Positions 1 to 8,727 of a stretch of DNA of 64,000 nucleotides are shown here, piece after piece (positions within the stretch are counted from its first letter, which is position 1; each line of letters opens with the position of its first letter). The notes beneath the pieces are model-generated. The model saw nothing but the letters and a program-made list of their open reading frames with translations, had not been told where the DNA came from and made no database searches. This stretch comes from Tunturiibacter gelidiferens (GTDB taxonomy: Bacteria > Acidobacteriota > Terriglobia > Terriglobales > Acidobacteriaceae): the NCBI RefSeq assembly GCF_014201335.1, contig NZ_JACHEB010000010.1:62001-126000 (forward strand), in the 5' to 3' direction. The position numbers were made by a program, and so were the translations under genes.

Positions 1-233
1 CTCGAGTCCGCTCGAAAACCGCTCAGATTCTGAAACGCCTTCACGAGCGTTTCCTGAACTACATCTTCTGCATCTGTCTCATTCCTGACTACTGCGAGCG
101 CCACGCGGCGAAGCCGGTGTTCATGGGGGCGAATCAGATCATAGAAGAGATTCGTCTCACCGGAAACGATAAGCGAAATGAGTCTGATTTCATCGCTTAC
201 CGTGGGTGTTTCAATGCACATGCTTACTCTCAT
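1..233 (-). CDS. ECF-type RNA polymerase sigma factor, N-terminal part (runs off the window)
   Basis: The reading frame is open from an ATG at 233 (or the in-frame ATG at 221) to the window edge. The translation carries sigma-70 region 2: an FYDLIRPHEHRLRRVAL stretch followed by DAEDVVQETLVKAF, the core-binding helix typical of extracytoplasmic-function sigma factors. Only about 77 residues are present, so region 4 and the -35 recognition helix lie outside. Neither start has a strong ribosome site; the one at 221 has a GAGAG just upstream and may be the real one. ECF sigma factors direct RNA polymerase to stress promoters. The family is certain enough, but the subgroup cannot be told. No anti-sigma gene is visible on this side. 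Confidence 0.8.
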   Translation of the reverse strand, partial: MRVSMCIETPTVSDEIRLISLIVSGETNLFYDLIRPHEHRLRRVALAVVRNETDAEDVVQETLVKAFQNLSGFRADS

Positions 234-500
234 AGTGATAACTGGATTGACATCTCGTGATCTTTGGTTTCGACGATTCAAGGGATATAGCTGAGTCGCG
301 CTTCTCCGTTTTTGTCTCAAATTGCCGTTTGGTCTGTTTTTGCTGTGGCGTCATGGTCAGTTACTCCGGAGCGTATTTATCTCCACTAAACTCTGAGTTG
401 GCACTGCTTGTTACTCCGTTCGTCAAACCGGTTCAGCAACGATCCAAGCGAATTGGTTAGGAACACTTTCTGAGTGTGCGCTGAGATCAGGAACCGGCAC

Positions 501-541
501 ACCTGAAAATCATTAGGTATCACACTGCAATTTGTGCAGGT
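501..541. promoter_or_regulatory. Operator-like inverted repeats upstream of response regulator 1
   Basis: ACCT(N10)AGGT spans 501-518, and a perfect CTGCA-N5-TGCAG repeat followed by GT spans 525-541, ending 44 bases before the ATG of the response regulator. The second repeat matches the one at 16730-16748 at 15 of 19 aligned positions. The rest of 234-585 holds no convincing gene. A regulatory role is inferred from position and symmetry only. Confidence 0.35.
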
Positions 542-585
542 CTAGGAGGTTGGACGAGCGGTAGGAATCAAGAAGGGGGGGTGGC

Positions 586-1212
586 ATGATGTCGGGACAA
601 ATCAGAATCCTTACGGTCGATGACATGCCCGTATATCGGGAAGGTTTGGGAATGATCATCGCGACGCAGCCGGACATGTTGAACGTTGCTCAGGCTTCCG
701 ACTCGGCTGAGGCGATTGCGGAGTATCGTCGACATCAGCCAGATGTAACGCTCATCGATCCTCGTCTGCCGAGCTGCTCTGGAATCGAAACAATGTCCAC
801 CATTCGCGGCGAATTTCCAAAAGCAAAGATCATCATGCTTGCGACCTTCGATGGAGACATAGAGATCCAACAGGCCCTACGAGCAGGTGCTCTCGCTTAC
901 GTGCTGAAGAGTGTTGCGAAGAACGAGCTGCTCGATATTATTCGCAAGGTGCACAGTGGCCGAAGATGCATTCCTGCAAATATTGCGACCAGATTGGCGG
1001 AACACATGGGACATGAGAGCCTGACGGCTCGTGAACTGGATGTTCTTAGGCTTATTGGCATTGGCCTGCGCAACAAACAAATTGCCAGTGACCTCGGAAT
1101 CTCCGAAACAACCGTGAGTTTTCACATCAAAAATGTAGTCGATAAGCTCGAGGCAAACGACAGGACCCATGCGGTAACGGTGGCACTACGAAGAGGTCTG
1201 CTGCATATGTGA
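586..1212 (+). CDS. NarL/FixJ-family response regulator (orphan), receiver intact
   Basis: This 208-residue protein has the two-domain layout of NarL-type regulators. The N-terminal receiver has the acidic pair D12-D13, the phospho-acceptor D58 in LIDPRLP and the conserved Lys in AYVLK. A C-terminal LuxR-type helix-turn-helix follows (LTARELDVLRLIGIGLRNKQIA, then SETTVSFHIKNVVDKL). It should bind DNA as a dimer once phosphorylated. The start has a G-rich ribosome site directly before it, and two ATGs stand in tandem (586 and 589). No histidine kinase gene lies nearby, so its partner is elsewhere. It is a clear paralogue of the regulator at 2649, with near-identical domain order and C-terminus (RTHAVTVALRRGLLHM). 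CTGCA/TGCAG repeats in front of it could be an autoregulatory site. Confidence 0.93.
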   Translation: MMSGQIRILTVDDMPVYREGLGMIIATQPDMLNVAQASDSAEAIAEYRRHQPDVTLIDPRLPSCSGIETMSTIRGEFPKAKIIMLATFDGDIEIQQALRAGALAYVLKSVAKNELLDIIRKVHSGRRCIPANIATRLAEHMGHESLTARELDVLRLIGIGLRNKQIASDLGISETTVSFHIKNVVDKLEANDRTHAVTVALRRGLLHM

Positions 1213-1312
1213 AGACATCAGCGTATGGCATGCCGTTCTGAGGTACATTGAGGCCGCGCGGCCACCGCAAATGCTACGGCTGATGTGACATCAATCATCG
1301 TTCCGGTAGTAC

Positions 1313-1621
1313 TCACGCCGACTGGGGCTTGGCTGGTTGATAGCCACGTCTCCCTACCAGAGGCCTGTACTCGGGATTCTTGGTGAGGAAATGGAAGACA
1401 ATAGGGCAGACGATATCCACTTTAAGTTTATGGGCCTTTGCATATTCGAGTCCCATCTGAGCAAGCTCATTGGCTATGCCATGACCGCGGAGTACTGGAG
1501 GAACTTCCGTATGGAGAAGGGATATCCATCCTTCTCCGTCGGTTTCGTAGGCGAGATATGAGATGCCGCCATCTCGTTCGATTTCAAATCTTCCCTTCGT
1601 TGCTTCCATCGTTTCAGCCAT
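1313..1621 (-). CDS. GNAT-like N-acetyltransferase, short PF14542 type
   Basis: The 102-residue protein matches the small GCN5-related acetyltransferase family (Acetyltransf_CG, YidJ-like). It starts with a beta-hairpin region (ISYLAYETDGEGWISLLHTEVP), followed by the acetyl-CoA pyrophosphate-binding loop RGHGIANELAQMGLEYA, and ends with VDIVCPIVFHFLTKNPEY. Length is normal for this family, which lacks the N-terminal part of full GNATs. Substrate is unknown. An AGGT lies 6 bases before the ATG. It stands alone between the first regulator and the DUF417 gene and points the opposite way, so it is probably its own unit. Confidence 0.85.
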   Translation of the reverse strand: MAETMEATKGRFEIERDGGISYLAYETDGEGWISLLHTEVPPVLRGHGIANELAQMGLEYAKAHKLKVDIVCPIVFHFLTKNPEYRPLVGRRGYQPAKPQSA

Positions 1622-1794
1622 AAAGGTACCTGGGACTTGTGTTTTCGCTGATGAACCTCAGGATTCATCAGCGCGACTTAGGCGTGTAGTAGTCAGATGA
1701 GTCTTCTACCTGACTGTGACGTCATCATCTACGCAAAGATGACGGATTCCTCCTTCTATTTAACTTCAAGCCTAAAGATCGTAGATCGAACTTC

Positions 1795-1826
1795 TTGCAG
1801 GTTTGGACCTGTGTTTTTATGCAGGT
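1795..1826. promoter_or_regulatory. Second GCAGGT/ACCTG repeat, upstream of the DUF417 gene
   Basis: Two GCAGGT units (1797-1802 and 1821-1826) flank an ACCTG (1807-1811). The stretch 1807-1826 reads ACCTGTGTTTTTATGCAGGT, close in layout to the repeat at 16730-16748. It lies about 230 bases before the DUF417 start and is probably a binding site for a dimeric regulator. Apart from this, 1622-2055 shows no convincing gene. Confidence 0.35.
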
Positions 1827-2055
1827 GTATCCTACGTTGATCTGTCTCCTCGCTCAATCGTCCTCGCTAGACCCTCAATGAATCCTAAAGAAACTGCAGG
1901 TTGATTACTGCACTTTTTCGGAAGACGTCTGCCATGAGCAGTCGGCAGAATACGAAAGGAGAGAAGGGGCTTACTCGGCTCATACCGAACTGGCATTCTT
2001 CGGATCAAGAATAAGATGGCGGCTAGATATGGCTCTCCCAGACGAAAGGACCTCA

Positions 2056-2570
2056 ATGAATACATCAGCTTCAGAATCGTACGTCATGGCGCGCAGAGTA
2101 GCTCGATTCGAATTGATTGCCAAGTTGCTCCTACGCTATGGACTTGTTGTCGCGATCGGGTGGATTGGTGCGTGAAAATCACGCACTACGAGGCGGTTGG
2201 AATCCAGCCATTGATTGCCCACAGCCCCCTTCTGAGTTGGGGGTACAGCATCTGGAGCTTGGATCACTTTACGATGATTATTGGGGCGACAGAACTCATC
2301 ATTGTTGCGCTGCTCGCGGTAAGACCATGGTTCCCACGCGCTTCGGCACTTGGAAGCCTGGGTGCCATATGCATGTTTCTGACAACGCTTTCCTTCATCC
2401 TCACGACACCAGGTTGGGAACCAAGCCTTGGCGGATTTCCAGCTCTGTCCGGTGGCGTCGGCGAGTTTTTGATTAAAGATTTTGTTTTGCTTGGCGCCGC
2501 GATCTGGACCTTAGCTGATTCCCTAAGGGCTGCTTATTCTCTGCCGGCAGATACAAGAAGCAGCTTCTAG
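2056..2570 (+). pseudogene. DUF417 (RclC/YkgB-like) membrane protein, broken by a one-base frameshift
   Basis: From the ATG at 2056, which has a good AAAGGA site, the frame reads through FELIAKLLLRYGLVVAIGWIGA and then hits TGA at 2173-2175. The matching continuation lies in another frame from 2173 on: KITHYEAVGIQPLIAHSPL, then three more hydrophobic segments with TTLSFILTTPGW and GEFLIKDFVLLGAA. This is the normal order of the DUF417 family, so one base is missing near 2173. E. coli RclC of this family belongs to the reactive-chlorine defence set RclABC. Methionine sulfoxide reductases and an RclA-like enzyme in the same window fit that role. It may be a true pseudogene or a consensus error. 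The reading that begins further upstream with MAARYGS is not the natural N-terminus. Confidence 0.8.
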
Positions 2571-2648
2571 CTTCGATGCCATGTCCCCCACTGTGAACGA
2601 GGACAGGGTTGGCGTAGACAATTAGAAAGCGGTTCGTGATTCACGAAT

Positions 2649-3293
2649 ATGATGCAACAACTTGATGACCGCAAGAAGCCAATTCGAGTCATGACGGTTG
2701 AGGACCACCCCATCTTTCGGAGTGGTCTCGAAACGCTTATATCCTCTCAACCGGATATGGAACTGGTTGCCCAGGCAGAAACAGCTGATGGGGCACTCAG
2801 TGAATACAGGCGTCTCAAGCCAGATGTTGTTCTCATGAACCAGAGGCTTCCAGGTACGAACGGTACAGAAACTCTGCTCGCGATCCGTAAGCTATCCCGC
2901 GACAGTCGCATTATCATCGTGACAACTTCACGAGGAGACATCGAGATTCAACGTGCGCTACGGGCCGGAGCCGCTGGTTATGTCCTGAAGAACACATCTA
3001 AAGATGAGTTGATCAAGAGCATCCGAACCGTCTCGAAAGGGAAGAAATATATCCCTCCCGAGGTTGCCGGTATGGTGGCTGAACATTGGGGAAAGGAAGA
3101 ACTCACTCTCCGCGAGACCGAAGTGCTGTCGCTCATCCGGGATGGCACGAAAAACAAAGAGATAGGAAGTCAGTTGGGTATTTCGGAGACGACAGTCAAC
3201 TTCCATATCAAAAACATCGCGGACAAGCTTCAGGCGAGAGACCGGACGCATGCTGTAACGTTGGCGGTCCGTAGAGGTTTGCTTGAGATGTAG
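2649..3293 (+). CDS. NarL/FixJ-family response regulator with Asn in place of the phospho-acceptor Asp
   Basis: This 214-residue paralogue of the regulator at 586 keeps the acidic pair (E18, D19), the conserved Thr region (IIIVTT) and the Lys of GYVLK. The phospho-acceptor position, Asp in VVLMDLRMP-type motifs, is N64 here (VVLMNQRLPG; codon AAC at 2838-2840). The LuxR-type DNA-binding domain is complete (LTLRETEVLSLIRDGTKNKEIG, SETTVNFHIKNIADKL). Phosphorylation in the usual way is therefore not expected. The protein may be always active, respond to another signal, or work as a heterodimer with its paralogue. No clear ribosome site precedes the double ATG. Confidence 0.92.
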   Translation: MMQQLDDRKKPIRVMTVEDHPIFRSGLETLISSQPDMELVAQAETADGALSEYRRLKPDVVLMNQRLPGTNGTETLLAIRKLSRDSRIIIVTTSRGDIEIQRALRAGAAGYVLKNTSKDELIKSIRTVSKGKKYIPPEVAGMVAEHWGKEELTLRETEVLSLIRDGTKNKEIGSQLGISETTVNFHIKNIADKLQARDRTHAVTLAVRRGLLEM

Positions 3294-3326
3294 TCACTAT
3301 CTTCGAGTCTGTCTTGGCGAACTTGC

Positions 3327-3989
3327 ATGAGTCCACGTATGACATCCACCGTGAACCGATTGGAGCCTCGATGGCCTGCATCTATTGCTCTCCTTTCAGT
3401 GGGCGGGTTGCGTCTGATCTTACCCAGGGCCTTTTCGTTTGGTCCAAATTGGGTGCTCCTTGTGGTGGTCGGATTGTTGGTTGTTCCTATCGTTTGGGCT
3501 CATTACGGAGGTCTGGACGTTCTCAACAGAATCCTTGGCCACTTAGTGACCTCGATCGTCACGGCCGACATGATCTGGTCCCTATCCTTGCTGATCACGA
3601 CAATTCCAGATCGCAAAATCGCTCCTCAGGAGATGCTTCGTTCCGCTGCTGCTCTCTGGATAGCTAATATCCTTGTCTTCGCATCCTGGTATTGGCGCCT
3701 CGATGCGGGTGGCCCTCGCGAACGCGAGATGCGTGGTGTTCACACCGATGGGGCTTTCCTGTTTCCGCAGATGACGCTCGATCGGGACGCAAAGCGAGAT
3801 ATGGGCGAGGATCAGTGGAGTCCAGGTTTTATCGATTATTTGTTTCTCGCGTTCAACGTAAGTACAGCATTTTCGCCCAGCGATTCGCCCATTCTCTCGC
3901 GTTGGGCAAAGACTTTGGTGATGATTCAGGCTCTGATTTCTTTCACCACGGTGGCACTACTTGCGGCTCGCGCAATCAATATTCTTTAG
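3327..3989 (+). CDS. Integral membrane protein of unknown function, DUF1345-like C-terminus
   Basis: The 220-residue protein has about five hydrophobic segments: roughly residues 18-32, 40-58, 70-90, 108-124 and 195-218. A conserved-looking block FIDYLFLAFNVSTAFSPSDSPILSRWAK precedes the last segment. That pattern (a membrane helix, then S-x-S-D-x-P, then a final helix) resembles the end of DUF1345 membrane proteins, but I would not assign it firmly. Two ATGs (3327 and 3339) are possible starts and neither has a strong ribosome site. The gene begins 33 bases after the second response regulator ends and may be cotranscribed with it. Confidence 0.7.
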   Translation: MSPRMTSTVNRLEPRWPASIALLSVGGLRLILPRAFSFGPNWVLLVVVGLLVVPIVWAHYGGLDVLNRILGHLVTSIVTADMIWSLSLLITTIPDRKIAPQEMLRSAAALWIANILVFASWYWRLDAGGPREREMRGVHTDGAFLFPQMTLDRDAKRDMGEDQWSPGFIDYLFLAFNVSTAFSPSDSPILSRWAKTLVMIQALISFTTVALLAARAINIL

Positions 3990-4195
3990 GTCGGTATCAG
4001 GAAGGGTCCGATGAAAACTACAGCAAATGTACTGAATCTTTAGATTTGTGAACCGGAACGCTTCGAGACACAATCCAAATGCCCTTGAACGTTTACTCGC
4101 CTCGTGAGCTTAGAACTGTGAACTTGTCAAGACCTCGATTGCGGATCGTGCTTCGAGCCATTTCAAGATAGATCAACCGTTAGAGAAAGGAAAAT

Positions 4196-4654
4196 ATGCC
4201 CGAATATCAGAAGAATCCAGACGCCCTGTCCAAATTGTCTCCGGAACAGTATCGTGTCACGCAGCGTGATGGTACGGAACGCCCATTCGAGAACGAATAT
4301 TGGGATAACAAGAAGCCTGGCATCTACGTGGATGTTGTATCTGGCGAGCCACTCTTTGCCTCGACCGACAAGTTTGAAAGCCATTCCGGATGGCCGAGCT
4401 TCACAAAACCTATCGATTCCGATCATGTCATCGAAAATACGGATACAAGTCTGGGGATGGCGCGCACTGAAGTGCGCTCAACTCACGGGGACAGCCACCT
4501 CGGACATGTTTTCCCTGATGGGCCCCGAGAAGCCGGTGGATTGAGGTATTGCATCAACTCCGCTTCTCTTCGTTTTATCCCCCTCGACGAGCTCGAGAGC
4601 GAGGGTTACGGAAAGTTCAACAAGCTATTCGAATCATCCGAAGGGAAAGTCTAA
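4196..4654 (+). CDS. msrB: Peptide-methionine (R)-S-oxide reductase MsrB
   Basis: The enzyme reduces the R epimer of methionine sulfoxide in oxidised proteins, using thioredoxin. The 152-residue sequence has the family motifs in order: [56 protein letters not shown] and [15 protein letters not shown], where the Cys is the catalytic nucleophile. The two CxxC zinc pairs found in one class of MsrB are absent, so this is the zinc-free type. An AAAGGA ribosome site stands before the ATG. It is followed two bases later by msrA, forming a tight operon. No signal peptide is present, so it is cytoplasmic. Confidence 0.96.
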   Translation: MPEYQKNPDALSKLSPEQYRVTQRDGTERPFENEYWDNKKPGIYVDVVSGEPLFASTDKFESHSGWPSFTKPIDSDHVIENTDTSLGMARTEVRSTHGDSHLGHVFPDGPREAGGLRYCINSASLRFIPLDELESEGYGKFNKLFESSEGKV

Positions 4655-4656
4655 AC

Positions 4657-5157
4657 ATGAATCAAGCTAATGAGACCGCAATTTTGGCCGGAGGTTGTTT
4701 TTGGGGGATGCAGGATCTGCTCCGTCGTTACTCTGGAGTCATCTCGACGCGGGTGGGATATACCGGAGGAGATGTTGCTAACGCGACCTATGGCAACCAT
4801 GGCACCCACGCGGAAGCCATTGAGATCATTTTTGATCCCCAAAAGCTAACCTATCGGAACGTCCTTGAATTCTTCTTCCAGATCCACGATCCGACGACGC
4901 CGTACAGGCAGGGCAACGATCAGGGAGCCAGCTATCGATCTGCCATCTTCTATCGCAATGAGGAACAACGGCAGATCGCGGAGAAGACGATCTCAGACAT
5001 TGAAGCCTCTGGAATCTGGCCGGGCAAGATCGTCACCGAGATCGCTCCAGCGGGGCCCTTTTGGGAAGCGGAGCCAGAACATCAGGACTATCTCGAGCGT
5101 CATCCCAACGGTTACACGTGCCATTTCATTCGACCGGCATGGAAGATAGCCAGCTAA
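4657..5157 (+). CDS. msrA: Peptide-methionine (S)-S-oxide reductase MsrA
   Basis: This 166-residue protein reduces the S epimer of methionine sulfoxide and complements the MsrB directly upstream. The catalytic motif GGCFWG is near the N-terminus, followed by VGYTGG, the substrate loop [17 protein letters not shown] and the [21 protein letters not shown] block. I chose the ATG at 4657, two bases after the msrB stop, over an upstream start that would lie inside msrB, because family members begin just before the GCFWG motif. The ribosome site (AAGGGAAAG) lies in the msrB tail, so the two genes are translationally linked. With DUF417 and the RclA-like enzyme it points to oxidant damage repair. 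Confidence 0.96.
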   Translation: MNQANETAILAGGCFWGMQDLLRRYSGVISTRVGYTGGDVANATYGNHGTHAEAIEIIFDPQKLTYRNVLEFFFQIHDPTTPYRQGNDQGASYRSAIFYRNEEQRQIAEKTISDIEASGIWPGKIVTEIAPAGPFWEAEPEHQDYLERHPNGYTCHFIRPAWKIAS

Positions 5158-5347
5158 GCACATTGGAGAGCTTCAGCAGCGAAGCAGAGGGCAGTCCATT
5201 TGCGCGCTCACGGCTTCTGAGTGTGACCTCGATGAAAAATGGACTCGTAATGCGGGCGTCCTCAAAACTCTTGGTTTACGGGTAGCGTTCATCGCGATAA
5301 GAACGCTAAGCTATCTGCCGCAAACCTGTTGGAAGGTAATACATGCG

Positions 5348-7100
5348 ATGAAGCTGGTATCAATCAACGCTGGTCTTCCTCGCGATGTGGAGTGGGGAGG
5401 CAAGATAGTCAGGACGGGAATTTGGAAAGTTGCCGTCAGTGGGCGTGTCTTTGCGGGAAAGCACGGACTTGAAGGAGATGGACAAGCGGATCTGGTAGGG
5501 CATGGTGGAGAACATCGCGCCTTAATGGTCTATCAACTCGAATCCTACCGTTATTGGGAAGCTCATTTGGAACGGAGCGATTTCGTGTTCGGCCAGTTCG
5601 GAGAGAATCTCACCGTCGACGGTTTGGCAGACAACGAAGTCTGTATTGGTGACCGGTTTCGCATCGGAGGTGCCGTTTTTGAGATTACACAGCCCAGGGT
5701 CACCTGTTACAAAGTCGGCATCCGGATGAATGAGTCTCGGATGCCCGCACTCTTGGTAGCGCATCGGCGTCCGGGTTTCTACTTCCGCGTAATTGAAGAG
5801 GGGATAATCGAGGCCGGAGATTTGATTAAGAAGATTTTGGACGGCCCCGAGCGAATGACAGTGGCCGAGATCGACTCACTTCTCTACACCGCAGACCATC
5901 CGGCTGTTTCCCTCGCGAAGGCCCTCAGTATCCCTTCGTTGAGCCAGGGATGGCAGAATTCGTTCAAGGATCTGTTGAATTCCGCTGCCTCAGGTGAAAC
6001 ATCGGGGAATGCGGATCTGGTCGCGCAGCCTCTTGCTCCTCCAGCCTGGACTGGGTTTCGTAAGTTACGAGTGCAAGCGGTGAAACAGGAGAGTGAAGAC
6101 GTTCGTTCCTTTGAACTGGCAATGGAAGATGGTACCCACGTTCCCGATTTCTTTCCCGGACAACACATCGCAGTGAAGTTGCGGATCACTGCATCGAGCT
6201 CACCTATCACCCGTATGTACTCCTTAAGCGGAGCAGTGGGCGACCCAATCTATCGAATCGGAGTAAAGCGCGAAAAACAGGGAGTGGCGAGCGGGTATTT
6301 GCACCAGAGCGTGAAAACTGGCGATCTGATCGAAGCAAGTGCACCAAGGGGAACATTTGTCCTCGTCGAAGAATCGAATCCACTCGTCCTTTTAAGCGCG
6401 GGCGTTGGGATTACGCCAATGCTGGCGATGCTGCATTCGGCGGTCTCGAACCTCTCTCGAATGTCACGGGAGATCTGGTGGATTCATTCGGCACAGAATT
6501 CCAGTCACTATCCCTTCGCGAAGGAGGTCTCCGATCTCATCGCCGGCATCACACGGGTGCATTTTGCCCGGATCTTTAGTCGGCCAACCGGTGAAGAACT
6601 CCAGGGACGCGATTTCGAAGAACTGGGCCATCTTGATATGTCGATGCTCGAGAGGCTCGGGGTGCCGAAGAACGCTGCTTTTTACATGTGCGGACCTGGT
6701 GCTTATCTCACGAGTCTTTCAGAACTCCTTCTCGTATGCGGCATTGCGAACTCTGATGTCCACGTCGAAGCCTTCGGGCCATCTGCCGCACCAGCCGGTC
6801 AGTCCGCGCACTCCAAACCATCCACCTCAAGACCCGGGGGAATCCGGTCCACTCGTAACTTTCGTCAAGAGTGGCGTTTCCTTTCATTGGGCTGCGCAGT
6901 TTCATAATCTGCTTGAGGCAGCGGAAGCATGTGACGTTCCTGTGCGGTGGTCTTGCCGTTCGGGAGTCTGTCATAACTGCGAGAGTGGCGTCATTAGTGG
7001 CGAGTTGAAGTATTCGCCGGAGCCAATCGATCCACCCTCCTCTGATCGGGCTCTTATCTGCTGCGCGTGTCCGACTTCAGATATCGAGTTGGATTTGTGA
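5348..7100 (+). pseudogene. MOSC domain plus flavin/2Fe-2S oxidoreductase fusion, frameshifted at a G5 run
   Basis: The first 519 codons hold a YiiM-like MOSC domain (HGLEGDGQADLVGHGGEHRA with the Cys of PRVTCYKVG, residues about 1-160). A ferredoxin-reductase FAD domain (RMYSLSG) and an NAD domain (LLSAGVGITPMLAML, FYMCGPG) follow. That frame ends at 6907, but the expected plant-type 2Fe-2S domain (CRSGVCHNC, then CCACP) continues in the next frame to the TGA at 7100. Dropping one G from the GGGGG run at 6836-6840 joins the parts cleanly (SRPG-ESGPLVTFVKSG). Such fusions are thought to detoxify N-hydroxylated or electrophilic compounds; the substrate here is unknown. Either the gene is inactive or the run length is an assembly error. 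Confidence 0.85.
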
Positions 7101-7197
7101 GGCTTCTTCGAGCGCCTCCGGATGAAGGCGCTCAAAGAAGTATGTCTTCTCAGAACGTTGTGGGCCGAGCAATTGCGGCCATATCGTCGGGTTACGC

Positions 7198-8088
7198 CTA
7201 CTTGTGAAAGTAGCGGTTGATGTGGTCCGCGATCTCGTCGCAGTGCGTCTCAAGCGCGAAATGCCCGGTGGGGAGCATATACGTCTCAAGGTTCTTCAGG
7301 TCCTGCTTATAGGCTTCGGCACCCGGCGGCGGGAAGATGAAATCCTTCTCCCCCCAGACGATCAATGTCGGGGGTTGGTATTTGCGAAAGAACTCCTGAA
7401 ACTGGGGGTAAAGAGGAACGTTCGTCCTATAGTCGTAAAACATGTCGAGTTGAACTCTGTCGTTGTCGGGCCGATCAAGTCCGTATTGATCCAGTATCCA
7501 GGCCGTTGGATCGAGTAGGGAAGTATCGGAGACGCCATTCTGGTATTGCCATTTCGTCGCGTCCAGTTTGACGAGATGCGCAATACCAGCTTCGCTCTCG
7601 GGGGAATGATCGTTCCAATACTTCTTGATGGGGTCCCAAAATTCTAGAAGACCACCGTCATAGGCGTTCCCGTTCTGAATGACGAAGCCCGCGACCTTTT
7701 CAGGATGGCGCAATGCAAGCCGATAGCCGATTGGAGCGCCGTAGTCCATAACGTACATGAAGAACTTTGTGAGTCCAAGATGCTTTACAAGCTTCTCGAC
7801 AAAGTTAGTTTGGTTTTCGAAGGTGTAAGCGAATTTCTTCGGATCAGGCATGCTGCTGAGTCCGTATCCGACGTAATCGGGCGCAATTACATGGAAGTTC
7901 GGGGAGAGTTTCGCAATCAGGTTCCGAAACATGTTCGAGGAGGTTGGAAATCCGTGCAGAAGGAGCATCACCGGAGCATCGGGTGATCCTGCTTCACGGT
8001 AGAAAACCTCCTGCTCATCTATGGCTACGGTCTTGTAGTGGACGGGATAAGACTTGGTTGGGGATGATGGTGTGGCAGTGGTCGTCAT
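7198..8088 (-). CDS. Alpha/beta hydrolase, epoxide hydrolase/haloalkane dehalogenase type
   Basis: This 296-residue cytoplasmic protein has the alpha/beta-hydrolase core: the oxyanion loop LLLHGFPTSSNMF, a nucleophile elbow VMDYGAP with Asp as likely nucleophile, a late acidic position after LIVWGEKD, and the catalytic His in LPTGHFALETH. An Asp nucleophile points to epoxide- or halide-cleaving enzymes rather than esterases, but the substrate cannot be read from sequence. I set the start at 8088, which has a GGAG site; the longer frame upstream has none. The gene at 8728 is a clear paralogue pointing the other way, with the same HGFPTSS, QNGNAY and GHFALETH blocks. Confidence 0.9.
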   Translation of the reverse strand: MTTTATPSSPTKSYPVHYKTVAIDEQEVFYREAGSPDAPVMLLLHGFPTSSNMFRNLIAKLSPNFHVIAPDYVGYGLSSMPDPKKFAYTFENQTNFVEKLVKHLGLTKFFMYVMDYGAPIGYRLALRHPEKVAGFVIQNGNAYDGGLLEFWDPIKKYWNDHSPESEAGIAHLVKLDATKWQYQNGVSDTSLLDPTAWILDQYGLDRPDNDRVQLDMFYDYRTNVPLYPQFQEFFRKYQPPTLIVWGEKDFIFPPPGAEAYKQDLKNLETYMLPTGHFALETHCDEIADHINRYFHK

Positions 8089-8132
8089 TAGGCTTCTCCG
8101 GTGGATGCTGTTGGTTATGGTCAACGCAAAAA

Positions 8133-8387
8133 CTACTGCTCTTGCGGTTGTTTCGGCGCACAGGAAACTCCCGTCGGCCCGCCACAAAGGGATTGCGTTG
8201 TCGCGGCCCCTTTGGAGAGGATCTTTCTGGAAATGACCCAATCAGTGGCAAGATAGCCGAGGGTCATGGCTACGACGAGAAGCGCCCCTTGAATCTTTGG
8301 CGGACTAGGTAATGGAATATCGACCCAGCGGCACATCGCTCCAATCGCGAGCGACAATGCACATCCAATTGCAAGTTTCCCTATCAT
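8133..8387 (-). CDS. XapX-like (DUF1427) small membrane protein
   Basis: The 84-residue product has two hydrophobic segments separated by a short CRWVDIPLPSPPKIQGAL linker, the hallmark of the XapX/DUF1427 family of unknown function. Its C-terminal tail is polar and unusually long for the family. The start at 8387 has a GGGAG ribosome site; the longer frame to 8450 has none. It ends 45 bases before the hydrolase at 8088 and probably shares its transcript. Confidence 0.75.
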   Translation of the reverse strand: MIGKLAIGCALSLAIGAMCRWVDIPLPSPPKIQGALLVVAMTLGYLATDWVISRKILSKGAATTQSLCGGPTGVSCAPKQPQEQ

Positions 8388-8479
8388 TCGTGCTCCCATC
8401 GTGGACTGAATATCCAGGTTCCGGCGCGTAACTCCCTTTCTCATGGGCACAGACTTCCGTCACCGATTACTGAATCTTT

Positions 8480-8553
8480 TGTCCGAGATGAGAGCTCCAC
8501 GTTGGATGCGGGGTTACATTTTATTTGCGAATTTTCACGTTAGCTCTCGGACA
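8480..8553. repeat. Inverted repeat in the leader of the second hydrolase
   Basis: TGTCCGAGA (8480-8488) is matched by its exact complement TCTCGGACA (8545-8553), and GAGCT/AGCTC sits beside it. It lies in the 340-base stretch between the divergent XapX gene and the hydrolase start at 8728. It could be an operator or a leader hairpin. Confidence 0.3.
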
Positions 8554-8727
8554 TGGAATGACCAGAATCGCTTCAAGATTCAAAAACCAGATCCCGAAAC
8601 TGTCGAGTCTCTCTGGGACTGCTTCGGATCAACTCAAAGATTTTGTAACCCGCGCACCTATTCCAGGCTCTTATCTGGGCAATTCATACCGTATTGCACA
8701 ACATACTTTCGATTGGGGCTTTCTACT

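Noticed and set aside
257-460. 67-codon frame between the sigma factor and response regulator 1
   Set aside because: It uses a GTG without a ribosome site, has no recognisable sequence and overlaps a likely control region.
2016-2055. Upstream start for the DUF417 frame
   Set aside because: Its first 50 residues are unlike the family, while the family N-terminus is found in another frame from 2056.
2170-2180. Programmed -1 frameshift in the DUF417 gene
   Set aside because: No X XXY YYZ slippery heptamer or downstream structure is present at the switch.
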